From Hyphomonas sp. (lineage in GTDB: Bacteria > Pseudomonadota > Alphaproteobacteria > Caulobacterales > Hyphomonadaceae): DNA of 64,000 bases. Positions 47,612 to 57,207 of the stretch are shown here, piece after piece (the first letter of the stretch is position 1; each line of letters opens with the position of its first letter). The DNA lies in contig NZ_WGLO01000006.1 in the NCBI RefSeq assembly GCF_016125515.1, positions 50,097-114,096 on the forward strand. The letters run 5' to 3'. The notes under the pieces were generated by a model. That model was given only the letters and a program-made list of their open reading frames with translations. It did no database searches and was not told the DNA's origin. A program made the translations under genes and the position numbers.

Positions 47612-50443
47612 CTAGCCGAACGCACCGTAGGCTTGCGACAGGGCGAGGCTGATGCCGTGCAGGCAGCGGTCGATCTCGTCCAGCGGGCCGATGATGTCCC
47701 GGTGGATCCGGTCATAGCCATAGCCGGATGTCTGGCCCGACCCGGTTTCGGTCAACCCGGCCAGGGGCTCGTCGTCCATATCAGCGCGCGGGAAGATGCG
47801 TCCCAGCAGGTCCGTAGCCTCGGACAGGCGCAGCTGCGTCACCATGGCTATGATGTCGCGCTGGCTCGCATCGTGGCGTTCCGAAATCCGCGGGATCCGG
47901 CCGGCCAGCGCAATCGCCTTCATGATCAGGGCCTGGCGGACCGCATGCAGCACGTGCATGTCGAGCCGGCTTTCGCGGCGCTGCTCCACCGACACGGCGC
48001 CCTTCACTTGTGCGAGCAGGCGGTCGAACCGGCCAAGGTCGATCGAGATCAGGTTGGCGATCCGGTGGATCGAGGTTGCGGTTTCGTCCGTACGCAGCAC
48101 ATAATAGGCGGCGCGATAGGCGCTGGCCCTGTCGGCCGGAGCCATCCGCGCGTGGGCGATCCATACGCTCGGATCGAAGAGGTTCCCATAGGCCCGTAGC
48201 GTCGGCAGACTGGTACGCTTGCGCGCTTCGCTTGCCAGCAGGATCAGGCTATGCATCCGCGGGCTCTGGTTGATCAGGGCGGCAAGGCGCTCGCTCTCGC
48301 GCTGCAGGGCCGAACCGATGCCAGCGGCGGTGTTCACCGGAATGCCCAGCTGATGCAGCGTCGCATTGTGGGAGATCGCCCGCAGCGCCGCTGGCCCGGT
48401 CGGACCGCCGCTGCGCTTTTTCTGGCGTGATCCTGCCCGCACGACCAGCCCGCTGGCAAAGGAGCCAAGCAGGCGGCCATAGTCGCGGTTGGCAAACAGC
48501 CGCTCATGCCAGCCGCGAAGTGCGCGGTAGAAATCCCACACAAGATCTGTACGCGTATAGAATGGATCGGCCAGCTCGGTCGGTGGCGGCGTTATCCGGC
48601 TGAGGCACCAGGCGGCATAACTTGTCTCTGCCAGTTCCGGTGAGGCAAAATGCAGGAAGCCGTCACCGCCCTGGAAGCTCACTTCATGCAGGAGATCGAC
48701 ACCCCGCGCCCTGGCGCCCGCGCGGGTCCACGGGCTCAACAGGTGATCGAAGCGCTGCTCGAACGTACCTGGCCAGGCGCCGCGTCCCATGGACTCGCCG
48801 TGTGTGTTGAAGATCAAAAGCGAAATGCCGGCTTTTTTCGCCGCGATGGCGCGCACGATCAGGTTGTGGATCCGCTCGATCGCCATGCTCGCTGCGACCT
48901 GACCGATGAAACGCCCGGAATCTGAAAAACCCAGCTGGATCGACAAGTATCCACGCCGTTTCACATAAGCGAGGAACTCCGGCTCCTCCAGAAGGCGTTC
49001 GACAAACCGTCCACCTGTCTCCAGCGCTTCTGGCGTCTCGAACAGGGGCGAGATGTCCAATTGTCCGTCCACGCCGTATTGCCGCGCGAGGTAGAGCGCG
49101 CCCATCACGGTCGCGGGGTTTTCGCTTTCGGCAATCAGGAAACGGATCACCGATCCGGCATCGATATGTTTAAGGATCTGCGCGCACATCATGAACTGGC
49201 GCCGCGCGGTCGACTGTTCGCGGAAGAGGTCCGCGAAGTTCACTGATAGCGGCTTCGACTTGCGCGCCTTCTGCGCCAGTTCCGACAATGCCACCCGGCC
49301 GAGTTCCCGGTCTTCCGTCTCCAGGCCCAGATCGCGGGCGATCACTGTGCGCACCTGCGCCGCGTTGACCCGCAGGTGGATGCGCCCGGTACCCAGTTGC
49401 TGCGCTGCCATCTGCGCGCGCAGCACCAGCAGGCGCGCGGCGACGTCATCGGGCAGGGCGCCGGCCGCCGCGTCGATCACGTCCGTCAGTTCACGCACAT
49501 CCGTCAGCCGCTCGGGTCCGGTTTCTCCGGTCAACCGGTTGGCGGCCTCCACCAGAAGGTTGGCGTCGGTCAGGTCGGCGGCAAAGCGCTGCGCGTGGGC
49601 CTCGGCGGCCTTCGCGGCCCGCTTCAGCCGCCGCACCATCGCTGTCAGCGGGGCTGGGGCCTTCACGCCGTTGAGGATGTCCTCCAGCGCCTCCGCGTAA
49701 CGCGTCAACTGCGCCGACTTCTCGCTCAGCCGGAGATGGATCGAGCGGAACCAGGGGATGTCGGTGCGCCCGTCGAGGTCATAGCCCACCCAGCTCGCCA
49801 GCGTCGGCAGGAAAGGGCGCAGCTCGCGCCACCGGTCCGGAAAGGCCTTGCGGGCCAGCGACAAGACCTGGCCGCCATAAGCGGCTTGGGCGTCGGCCGC
49901 ATGTTTCAGGGCGTCCTGCGCCTCGGCATGTTCGCTGTCCAGCGTGATTGCCTGGTTCCAGGTCCGCCCGTCCGAATGCACCAGCTTGCCCAGCGCATTG
50001 CGCGCCGTGGCCGTGGGCCTTGTGATATAGGCGGCCATCGCCAGCCTCAGGTCGCGCGAGAGGGCAAAGGTCGGGTGCGCCGTGAACACGATGCCGCCCG
50101 TGGGCCTCTCCACTTCTTCGCGGAACGCGTCAAAACCGTTATCGGCGAGGGCGGCCAACCGCGCCGCTACCGGCGCCCAGGCTGCCGCGGAATCTGCTCC
50201 GGAATGCTGGCGGCGAAACGCATCCGCCCGCTCGTCCAGCAGCATCAGATGCACGTCTTCCGCCAGCGCCGACAGGTTTTCGACGCTGATTTCGTCCGCT
50301 TCGAGCTTCCGGAAAAGGGTCTGGGCCAGGGAGAAGACCGAATTGGTCAGCGGATCGGCGTCGATCCGTGCGGCCTCCTGCCGGAGAAAGGTCTGGGCCC
50401 AGTCAAGGCTGAGGGGCGATGCTTTGCGGGATCGTTGGCTCAT
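47612..50443 (-). CDS. ppc: Phosphoenolpyruvate carboxylase homologue with altered active-site motifs
   Basis: A 943-residue protein aligned along its length with PEP carboxylase, which makes oxaloacetate from PEP and bicarbonate. The first catalytic motif is kept (GGIVFTAHPTFALSRDLRLA, His123). However, the motif near residue 506 reads QLGFSDSGRFIGQVAAS instead of LGYSDSNKDxG, and the HGRGGxxGRGG loop near residue 548 is replaced by IFNTHGESMGRGAWPG, two residues shorter and lacking the first arginine. The C terminus ends YGAFG instead of the usual NTG. These changes suggest an atypical or repurposed enzyme, although full length and codon use indicate a functional gene. Confidence 0.8.
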   Translation of the reverse strand: MSQRSRKASPLSLDWAQTFLRQEAARIDADPLTNSVFSLAQTLFRKLEADEISVENLSALAEDVHLMLLDERADAFRRQHSGADSAAAWAPVAARLAALADNGFDAFREEVERPTGGIVFTAHPTFALSRDLRLAMAAYITRPTATARNALGKLVHSDGRTWNQAITLDSEHAEAQDALKHAADAQAAYGGQVLSLARKAFPDRWRELRPFLPTLASWVGYDLDGRTDIPWFRSIHLRLSEKSAQLTRYAEALEDILNGVKAPAPLTAMVRRLKRAAKAAEAHAQRFAADLTDANLLVEAANRLTGETGPERLTDVRELTDVIDAAAGALPDDVAARLLVLRAQMAAQQLGTGRIHLRVNAAQVRTVIARDLGLETEDRELGRVALSELAQKARKSKPLSVNFADLFREQSTARRQFMMCAQILKHIDAGSVIRFLIAESENPATVMGALYLARQYGVDGQLDISPLFETPEALETGGRFVERLLEEPEFLAYVKRRGYLSIQLGFSDSGRFIGQVAASMAIERIHNLIVRAIAAKKAGISLLIFNTHGESMGRGAWPGTFEQRFDHLLSPWTRAGARARGVDLLHEVSFQGGDGFLHFASPELAETSYAAWCLSRITPPPTELADPFYTRTDLVWDFYRALRGWHERLFANRDYGRLLGSFASGLVVRAGSRQKKRSGGPTGPAALRAISHNATLHQLGIPVNTAAGIGSALQRESERLAALINQSPRMHSLILLASEARKRTSLPTLRAYGNLFDPSVWIAHARMAPADRASAYRAAYYVLRTDETATSIHRIANLISIDLGRFDRLLAQVKGAVSVEQRRESRLDMHVLHAVRQALIMKAIALAGRIPRISERHDASQRDIIAMVTQLRLSEATDLLGRIFPRADMDDEPLAGLTETGSGQTSGYGYDRIHRDIIGPLDEIDRCLHGISLALSQAYGAFG

Positions 50444-50545
50444 GGCGGACCAGAAGCGGAACTATTGCAACGTTGTCAAAGCCGATTTGGGCTCATGGCA
50501 GCATGTGTGGCATGCATCTTCGCGCAGCAACCGGCCGGCCGGGCC

Positions 50546-51715
50546 TCAGCTCGGGCGTTTTTCTTCGCCTTCGTGGCCGCCCCAGAAGCGCTTGATGCGG
50601 CCGAGGAAGCCTTCGCTTTCCGGGTGGCAATCGGCGCCGGAGCATTCCGTGAACTGACGGAGAAGTTCCTTCTGGCGGCTCGTCAGGTTCTGCGGCGTCT
50701 CGACGAACATCTCGACATAGAGGTCACCGGTCTGGCCGCCCTGGCGCACGCTGGGCATGCCCTTGCCGCGCAGGCGCAGTTTGCGGCCGGTCTGCGCGCC
50801 TTCCGGAATGGCCACGCGCGCGCGTCCGCCATCGATTGTCGGGATCTCGATTTCCCCGCCCAGCGCGGCGGTCGCCATCGGCACCGGCGCGCGGCAATAG
50901 AGGTTCGGTCCGTCGCGTTCGAAGATGTCGTGCTCGACCACTTCGACAAAGATATAAAGGTCGCCTTTCGGCCCACCGGCCGAGCCCGCTTCACCTTCGC
51001 CGGTCAGGCGGATGCGCATGCCGCTTTCCACCCCGGACGGAATCTTGACGGAGATCTTGCGTTCTTCTTTCACCTGTCCGGCGCCGCCGCACGTCTTGCA
51101 CGGCTTGCGGATCACGGTGCCGCGACCCTGGCAGATGTGGCAGGTGCGCTCCATCGTGAAGAAGCCCTGCTGCGCGCGCACGCGGCCATGGCCGCCGCAG
51201 GTCTCGCAGGTTTCAGGCTTGGTGCCGGGGGCTGCGCCGGTGCCTTCGCACGGCTTGCACGCTACCGCCTGCGGCACATGGATGGTTTCGTCCTTGCCGG
51301 TATAGGCCTCGGCCAGCGTGATCTCGAGATCATAGCGCAGGTCTGCGCCGCGTTGCGGCCCGCCGCGTTTGCGGTTGCCGGCAAAGCCCGCGCCGCCGCC
51401 GAACACCTGGCTAAACAGGTCCTGGAAGATGTCTTCGGGATTGACGCCCGCACCGAAGGGCGAGCCGCCACCGGCCCCGTTGCCGCCATTCTCGAAGGCG
51501 GCATGGCCGTACCGGTCATAAGCTGCACGTTTCTGCGCATCCGACAGGATCGAATAGGCTTCGCCGACTTCCTTGAACTTCTCCTCGGCCGCCGCATCGC
51601 CCGGATTCTGGTCCGGGTGGAACTTCATCGCCAGCTTGCGGTACGCCGATTTCAGCGTCTTTTCGTCTGCCCCGCGCTCTACGCCGAGGACATCATAATA
51701 GTCGCGCTTGCTCAT
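50546..51715 (-). CDS. dnaJ: Chaperone DnaJ
   Basis: A 389-residue class I Hsp40. The J domain starts [20 protein letters not shown] and carries the HPD in [16 protein letters not shown]. After a Gly-rich linker come four CxxCxGxG zinc repeats ([42 protein letters not shown]) and the substrate-binding domain. dnaK is not adjacent. The start ATG is 51715. Confidence 0.96.
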   Translation of the reverse strand: MSKRDYYDVLGVERGADEKTLKSAYRKLAMKFHPDQNPGDAAAEEKFKEVGEAYSILSDAQKRAAYDRYGHAAFENGGNGAGGGSPFGAGVNPEDIFQDLFSQVFGGGAGFAGNRKRGGPQRGADLRYDLEITLAEAYTGKDETIHVPQAVACKPCEGTGAAPGTKPETCETCGGHGRVRAQQGFFTMERTCHICQGRGTVIRKPCKTCGGAGQVKEERKISVKIPSGVESGMRIRLTGEGEAGSAGGPKGDLYIFVEVVEHDIFERDGPNLYCRAPVPMATAALGGEIEIPTIDGGRARVAIPEGAQTGRKLRLRGKGMPSVRQGGQTGDLYVEMFVETPQNLTSRQKELLRQFTECSGADCHPESEGFLGRIKRFWGGHEGEEKRPS

Positions 51716-51814
51716 ACAGTCGCCGCCAAACCGGAATCGAGTACCCTGAGGCCGGTGATTTGGGGCGTGTCAGTAGTCACCGCAAGGGCTAACCGTCAGG
51801 CGCGAACAATCGAA

Positions 51815-53098
51815 TCAGCTACCACCAGGCGGGAATCTGGTAATCCCTTCTTCCACGACCACAGCTCCGGAATTGCGGATTTCCTTGACCGCGAGGCCCC
51901 GTTCGGAGGTTCCGTCGAGGCGGAAACGGAACAGGCCGTTCACCCCCATGAAGCCGTCTGGGTCGGTCACCCCGCCATGCTTGATGTTGTCTTCGCCCGC
52001 CAGCGTGATGGCCAGCGCGGTTGCATCATAGGCCGCGGCGGCCAGGTCGGTCGGCTTGCGCCCGTAAATCCGGTCATAAGTGGCCTTGAAACTGCTGAGA
52101 TAATCGGGGTCAACCGACGCGTAGAGGGCTCCGGCGAGGGCGGGTTCGCGCCAGATGCTGGCATCATCCATCAGGCTCGTGCCGAGGAAGCGGGTGCGGC
52201 CCGGGTCCACGCCGTTCACGACCAGCAGCGGGGCAATCGACAGCAGTTTCGTGCCGCGCTCGGCAATCAGCAGGCCCACCTGGCTGCGCTCGGTCTTGAT
52301 CAGCCCGGCGATGCGCGCCACTTCAGAGCTGGCGCTGCTGCTCGGATCGTAGAAACCTGCGCCCAATACCGTCCAGCCATTCTTAAGCGCCTCGGCCCGC
52401 ATCGCCGCCTCGACCTGGCGGCCATAGGCCGAATCAGGTCCCAGGAAGACGAAGGTCCGTGTGCCCCGCGTGGCCGCATAGCCCATCACGCGGACGACTT
52501 CCTCTTCGGGCATCACGGAGGCGAGATAGGCGCCGCCGCCGGCGACGGTCCGGTCGTTGGAAAAGGCCACCACGGGAATGGACTTGCGGCGCGCGGCTTC
52601 CTTCACGGGGCCAACGCTGGTGCCGAAGAGGGGGCCGAGAATGATGTCGGCGCCTTCTTTCAGCGCCTCGTCAGCGCGCGCTTCAGCGGTGGAGGCGCCG
52701 GCGCCGGTATCCATTGGCATGATCAGGAAGTTCGTGCCGCCATTCTCGAACACGGCCAGTTCGACGCCGGCCAGCATGCTCTCGGCCTCGGCGCGCACCT
52801 GCGCATTCGGGTGGCTGAAGGGCAGCAGCACCGCCGCGCGTTTGACGTCCATGCCCAGCATGAAGTTTGGCGTCAGGCCGCCATCGCTGCGGAAGGTGCC
52901 GGTGGTCGCCGTCTCGATCTCTTCGGGCGGCGCGCCGGTCAGCACTTCGCCCGTCACGGGGTCGACGCGGGGCTGCCCGGTGCCTATGGACACCGGCGGC
53001 CGGGTCGGCGCCGAGGCGCAGGCGGTTGCCAGAAGTAGCGCGGCCAGCGCAAGGCTTGGCGCTTTGAAGTTCCTGAGCAATGGTACCCGCAATGTCAT
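51815..53098 (-). CDS. LpoA-like penicillin-binding protein activator lipoprotein
   Basis: A 427-residue lipoprotein with a type I periplasmic-binding fold, like the C-terminal domain of LpoA. The signal (LALAALLLATACAS) has a lipobox cysteine; the binding fold shows VLLPFSHPNAQVRAEAESML, VVAFSNDRTVAGGG, VMGYAATRGTRTFVFLGPDS and AAAAYDATALAITLAGEDN. AGGATCGGAAG lies before the ATG at 53098. It is divergent from rsmI-yraN, the arrangement found around lpoA in many proteobacteria, which supports the call. It probably activates a bifunctional PBP such as the one at 54994. Confidence 0.8.
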   Translation of the reverse strand: MTLRVPLLRNFKAPSLALAALLLATACASAPTRPPVSIGTGQPRVDPVTGEVLTGAPPEEIETATTGTFRSDGGLTPNFMLGMDVKRAAVLLPFSHPNAQVRAEAESMLAGVELAVFENGGTNFLIMPMDTGAGASTAEARADEALKEGADIILGPLFGTSVGPVKEAARRKSIPVVAFSNDRTVAGGGAYLASVMPEEEVVRVMGYAATRGTRTFVFLGPDSAYGRQVEAAMRAEALKNGWTVLGAGFYDPSSSASSEVARIAGLIKTERSQVGLLIAERGTKLLSIAPLLVVNGVDPGRTRFLGTSLMDDASIWREPALAGALYASVDPDYLSSFKATYDRIYGRKPTDLAAAAYDATALAITLAGEDNIKHGGVTDPDGFMGVNGLFRFRLDGTSERGLAVKEIRNSGAVVVEEGITRFPPGGS

Positions 53099-53145
53099 CT
53101 TCCGATCCTTCTGGCGCCGGCGCGATTCCCGCCTCGCACGAGTCT

Positions 53146-54021
53146 ATGGGGCCGGCGCGGGCCGGGCAACCGCCCGTGGCTGTAGCGCCGGGACTTTATA
53201 TTGTCTCCACACCGATTGGTAACCTGCGCGACATCACGCTGCGCGCGCTCGACATCCTGTCCGGGGTTGAGGAAGTGCTGGCTGAAGACACGCGGGTCGC
53301 CTCGAAACTGCTGTCAGCCTACGGCCTTAAGGCCCGCCTCAGCCCTTACCATGACCACAATGGGGCGGAACGCAGGCCGGGCCTCCTCAAGCGCCTTGAA
53401 GAGGGCGCCCGTATCGCGCTGATCTCGGACGCCGGCACGCCGCTGGTCTCCGACCCCGGCTGGAAACTGGTGCATGAAGCGCTGGAGCAGGGGATCAAGG
53501 TCTATCCCGTTCCAGGCGCCTCGGCCCTGCTTGCCGGGCTCGTCGCCAGCGGTCTGCCGAGCGACCGGTTCCTCTTTGCCGGCTTCCTGCCGCCGAGGTC
53601 CGGTGCCCGGCGCACCGAAATCGAAACCCTCAAACAGGTGCCCGCCACGCTCGTCTTCTATGAAAGCGGTCCGCGCCTCGCCGAAACCCTGGCCGACCTT
53701 GCCGCCGTGCTTGGTCCGCGCGACTGCGCCGTCGCCCGCGAACTTACCAAGCTGTTCGAGGAAACCCGGCGCGGCAGCCTGGCCGATCTTGCCGCCCATT
53801 ACGAAACCGCCGGCCCGCCGCGCGGTGAGATTGTCCTGCTGGTCGGCCCGCCCACTGAGGCCGTCGCCACCGCCGCCGATCTCGACTCCGCCCTGCGCGT
53901 GGCCCTGGCCGAAATGCCCACCAAGGACGCCGCCGCCGCCGTGGCCGGCGCCCTCGGCCTGCCGAAGCGCGACGTCTACCAGCGCGCGCTCCAGATCAAG
54001 TCCGGCGATGGGCCGGCGTGA
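53146..54021 (+). CDS. rsmI: 16S rRNA (cytidine(1402)-2'-O)-methyltransferase
   Basis: A tetrapyrrole-methylase-fold enzyme of about 291 residues that methylates the ribose of C1402 in 16S rRNA. Family sequences are [60 protein letters not shown] and [20 protein letters not shown]. The frame opens at 53080, but starting there would overlap the divergent LpoA-like gene; the ATG at 53146 gives the normal N-terminal length. Start site is uncertain. It overlaps yraN by 14 bp. Confidence 0.9.
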   Translation: MGPARAGQPPVAVAPGLYIVSTPIGNLRDITLRALDILSGVEEVLAEDTRVASKLLSAYGLKARLSPYHDHNGAERRPGLLKRLEEGARIALISDAGTPLVSDPGWKLVHEALEQGIKVYPVPGASALLAGLVASGLPSDRFLFAGFLPPRSGARRTEIETLKQVPATLVFYESGPRLAETLADLAAVLGPRDCAVARELTKLFEETRRGSLADLAAHYETAGPPRGEIVLLVGPPTEAVATAADLDSALRVALAEMPTKDAAAAVAGALGLPKRDVYQRALQIKSGDGPA

Positions 54022-54373
54022 GGCCGCCGAAGCGCGCGGCCGGCGGGCCGAAGCGCTTGCGGCCTGGTGGCTGCGGGCGAAGGGGTACACCATCCTGTCG
54101 CGCCGGGTGCGCCTGCCGGTCGGCGAGATCGACCTGATCGCCCGCAAGGGCGACGTCATCGCGTTCATCGAGGTGAAGGAGCGCGCCACGCTCGACGAGG
54201 CCCTCGGCGCGGTCACACCCGCCGCCTGGCGCCGCATCTCGCGCGCCGCCGAAACCTGGATGGCCCAGCGTCCGCGTTTCCATGAATGCGGCTGGCGCTA
54301 TGACATCATCGCCATTGCCCCGGGATACCTGCCCAGCCACCTGCGCGACGCCTGGCGGCCAGGAATGGCCTGA
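54008..54373 (+). CDS. yraN: YraN/UPF0102 family nuclease-like protein
   Basis: A 121-residue protein of the UPF0102 family with an endonuclease-like fold. The motif [26 protein letters not shown] (split) contains the E-D-ExK residues of the PD-(D/E)xK superfamily, and [20 protein letters not shown] is the usual N terminus. Its start lies inside the end of rsmI, so it is co-translated. The cytochrome gene is convergent, with the two stops adjacent. Confidence 0.88.
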   Translation: MGRREAAEARGRRAEALAAWWLRAKGYTILSRRVRLPVGEIDLIARKGDVIAFIEVKERATLDEALGAVTPAAWRRISRAAETWMAQRPRFHECGWRYDIIAIAPGYLPSHLRDAWRPGMA

Positions 54374-54823
54374 CTATTGCTGCGCCGGCGGCACTTCCTG
54401 GATCGACACCAGATAGCTCAGCAACACGTCCATCCCGAGGTCTCCAAACACGAAATCCGGCATATCGGCATGGCCGACATGGATCCCGGCGCGGAAATTC
54501 TCCGCCAGAGATTCCGGCTCGTAGATCGACAGCACATACCGCAGCGGCGGGGCATCGGCGCGCTTGTTGTCCTCCGCGTCCAGCCCGTGGCAGTTCGAGC
54601 ACTGGTGCATGGCAATCTCACGCCCGTCGGCAATCGACTCGGCGTCGGTCGGAATGCCGAGCGCTTCCGCGTCGATCACCAGCCGTTCGGGCCCCGCATC
54701 CGGCGCGGGTTCGGCCGGCGCCGCCGGCTCGACCGCCACAGCGACCGGCTTGTCTTCGGCTTTGGTGCAGCCTGCCGCAGACACCAGTCCTGCAGCCGCG
54801 ATGGCGAAAATGAGATGGCGCAT
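54374..54823 (-). CDS. Lipoprotein cytochrome c (single haem)
   Basis: A 149-residue exported electron carrier. The signal MRHLIFAIAAAGLVSAAGC ends in a lipobox cysteine, followed by a long Ala/Pro/Glu-rich linker (VEPAAPAEPAPDAGPERLVI), as if tethered to a membrane. The haem site is CSNCHGLDAEDN and the axial methionine probably in HVGHADMPDFVFGDLGMDVL. GGGAGGATGTTCGC precedes the ATG at 54823. The redox partner is unknown. Confidence 0.85.
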   Translation of the reverse strand: MRHLIFAIAAAGLVSAAGCTKAEDKPVAVAVEPAAPAEPAPDAGPERLVIDAEALGIPTDAESIADGREIAMHQCSNCHGLDAEDNKRADAPPLRYVLSIYEPESLAENFRAGIHVGHADMPDFVFGDLGMDVLLSYLVSIQEVPPAQQ

Positions 54824-54993
54824 GCGAACATCCTCCCGATTGATCAGATCCCGAAGCCTAGCACATATCAATCAGGGCGCCGCTAGGGATACTTGCTTAA
54901 TCTGGCGCCTTCACCCTGCCGTAATCTTCTTCCAGTTAGGCTGGCGCTTTCACGGTGGGTTCAGCCAGATACCCCGAGAACACCCCGCAGCTC

Positions 54994-57006
54994 ATGACCC
55001 AGTTTCCCACGCCCCCCAGAATGCCTCGCGTCATCCGCATCCCCGCGCCGAATTTCCTGAAACGTCAGGGGCCTGTGGTGCGTTACGGCCTGGTCACGGT
55101 CCTGGTCCTGATGCTCGCAGGCGGTCTCTGGGCAGCCTGGAAATGGCACAGCCTGCATGTCGGCATGCCCAAACTTCCCGGCGATATCGCCGAAATGTGG
55201 AACCTGAACCGCGAACCGGCCATCGAATATGTGGACCAGGACGGCAACACGCTGGCCGTCCGGGGGCCCCGCTATGGCCGGGCCATCGATGTGAAAACGC
55301 TGCCGCGCCACATTCCGCAGGCCTTCCTCGCCGCGGAGGACAAGCGCTTCTACGAACATGACGGCGCCGACGAGACCGCAATCGCCCGCGCGGCGATCTC
55401 CAATGCCACCGCCGGCGAGACCGTCTCCGGCGCCTCCACGATTACCCAGCAGGTGGTCAAGAACCTGATCCTCGACAGCCGGCAGACCATGCAGCGCAAG
55501 GCGCAGGAGATCACGCTCGCCCGCCAGCTTGAAAAGCGCATGACCAAGGACGAGATCCTCTCGCTCTACCTCAACCGCGTCTATTTCGGCTCGGGCCTCT
55601 ACGGCATCGATGCGGCGTCGCGTTATTATTTCGGCAAGCCGCCGGAACAGATGACCATCGCCGAGGCCGCCTTGCTTGCGGCGCTGCCCAAGGCGCCGTC
55701 CAAGCTCAACCTGCGCGAAAACCTCGCCGGTGCGCAGGAACGCCAGCAATACGTGCTGCGCGAGATGCGCGCCGAGCGCTACATCACCAAGGCGGAAGAG
55801 GCGGAAGCCAAGGAAGCGCCGATCAACATCATCAAGCCGCCGGTCTATGATGCCGAGCTTGGTTACGTCCTTGATGTCGCGAATGAACGCCTCGCCTCGC
55901 TGCTGCCGCGCCTGCCGGGCGATGCGGTCGTCACGCTGACGATTGATCCGAAGCTTCAGGCCCGCGTGCAGAAGCAGATCACCGACCGGATGAAGAAAGA
56001 TGGCGCCGCCTCCAAGGCCACACAGGTCGGCGCGCTGATCCTCGGCAAGGATGGCCACGTCGCCGCCCTTGTCGGCGGCACGGATTTCAAGACATCGCCC
56101 TTCAACCACGTCACCCAGGCGAAGCGCCAGCCCGGCTCCAGCTTCAAGCCCTTCGTCTACGCGCTCGCGCTCGAGGACGGATACTCGCCGTACGACGTGT
56201 TCAACGACCGCCCGATCAGCATCGGCAAATGGCAGCCGACGAACTACAATGGCGAATTCATCGGCCCGATGACACTCAGCGAAGCGCTGACGCGGTCGAC
56301 CAACACCATCGCCGCCGAGCTCGGCAACGAGTCCAACCCCGCCCGCGTCATCGATCTTGCCAAGCGCTTCGGCATCACCAGCAAGATGGAGCCATACCCC
56401 TCGGTGGCGCTCGGCAGCCAGGAAGTCACGCTCTGGGAAATCACCGGCGCCTATGGCGTGTTCGAATCCGGCGGGCGCCGTATGGATCCCTTCCTCGTCA
56501 GCAAGGTGACCGACACGCGCGGCAATGTCCTGTTCGAGCATCCGGGTACGCAAGGCGAACGTGTGTATGCGGAAGACTATGCTGCTGACATGAACGCCAT
56601 GCTCACCCGCGTTGTGAACGCACCGATCGGCACCGGCGGGCGCGCCCGTATCAAGAACTGGACGGTCGCGGGCAAGACCGGCACCAGCCAGGACTGGCGC
56701 GATGCCTGGTTCATCGGGTTCACCTCGGCCTATGTCGGCGGTGTCTGGGTCGGCAATGATGATGACAGTCCGATGCACAAGGTGACAGGCGGGGGCCTGC
56801 CGGCTGATCTGTGGTCGGACATCATGGAGATCGCCCACGAGGGCCAGAAACCTGAGCCTCTGTTCGGCGCCGCCACCGCTCTTGTCCTGGATCCCGCCGC
56901 CGAAGACCGAATCGCCTTCTATCGCGGCATGTCCCAGGCCTTCGCCAGCGCCTCCGGCCGCTCCCGCACCGCCAACACCAACGGCATCATTCCGCAGGCG
57001 GAGTAG
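54994..57006 (+). CDS. Bifunctional penicillin-binding protein (class A)
   Basis: A 670-residue class A PBP: a transmembrane anchor (GLVTVLVLMLAGGLWAAWKW), a glycosyltransferase domain (AFLAAEDKRFYEHDGADETA, GASTITQQVVKNLILDSRQT, LARQLEKRMTKDEILSLYLN) and a transpeptidase domain (KRQPGSSFKPFVYALALEDG with the active Ser, RSTNTIAAELGNESN, WTVAGKTGTSQDWRDAWFIG). The catalytic residues of both activities are present. A GTG at 54955 is in frame, but the ATG at 54994 is chosen. It lies next to the LpoA-like activator, a meaningful envelope neighbourhood. Confidence 0.9.
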   Translation: MTQFPTPPRMPRVIRIPAPNFLKRQGPVVRYGLVTVLVLMLAGGLWAAWKWHSLHVGMPKLPGDIAEMWNLNREPAIEYVDQDGNTLAVRGPRYGRAIDVKTLPRHIPQAFLAAEDKRFYEHDGADETAIARAAISNATAGETVSGASTITQQVVKNLILDSRQTMQRKAQEITLARQLEKRMTKDEILSLYLNRVYFGSGLYGIDAASRYYFGKPPEQMTIAEAALLAALPKAPSKLNLRENLAGAQERQQYVLREMRAERYITKAEEAEAKEAPINIIKPPVYDAELGYVLDVANERLASLLPRLPGDAVVTLTIDPKLQARVQKQITDRMKKDGAASKATQVGALILGKDGHVAALVGGTDFKTSPFNHVTQAKRQPGSSFKPFVYALALEDGYSPYDVFNDRPISIGKWQPTNYNGEFIGPMTLSEALTRSTNTIAAELGNESNPARVIDLAKRFGITSKMEPYPSVALGSQEVTLWEITGAYGVFESGGRRMDPFLVSKVTDTRGNVLFEHPGTQGERVYAEDYAADMNAMLTRVVNAPIGTGGRARIKNWTVAGKTGTSQDWRDAWFIGFTSAYVGGVWVGNDDDSPMHKVTGGGLPADLWSDIMEIAHEGQKPEPLFGAATALVLDPAAEDRIAFYRGMSQAFASASGRSRTANTNGIIPQAE

Positions 57007-57207
57007 GGCGGGCGGGTCCGGATCGTCATCATCTCGGCGCAAATCCGGCGAAAGTTCCGACTGCTTTGGAAAGGGTGCTCCCGACGGGTTTCATCTCAAT
57101 CACCCCCTATTCATCCGAGAGACGCGGCGGGGCGCAAATTGGGGAGGATCCCGATCGCTCCAGCTGCAGCATCGTCCGAGCGACTGACGGGCCTCGCCGA
57201 ACGAGCT

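Noticed and set aside
49376..53038. Plus-strand frame of 1220 codons
   Set aside because: Antisense to the PEP carboxylase, DnaJ and LpoA-like genes; no recognisable domain.
54961..57042. Minus-strand frame of 693 codons
   Set aside because: Antisense to the penicillin-binding protein with intact catalytic motifs; a codon-bias artefact.
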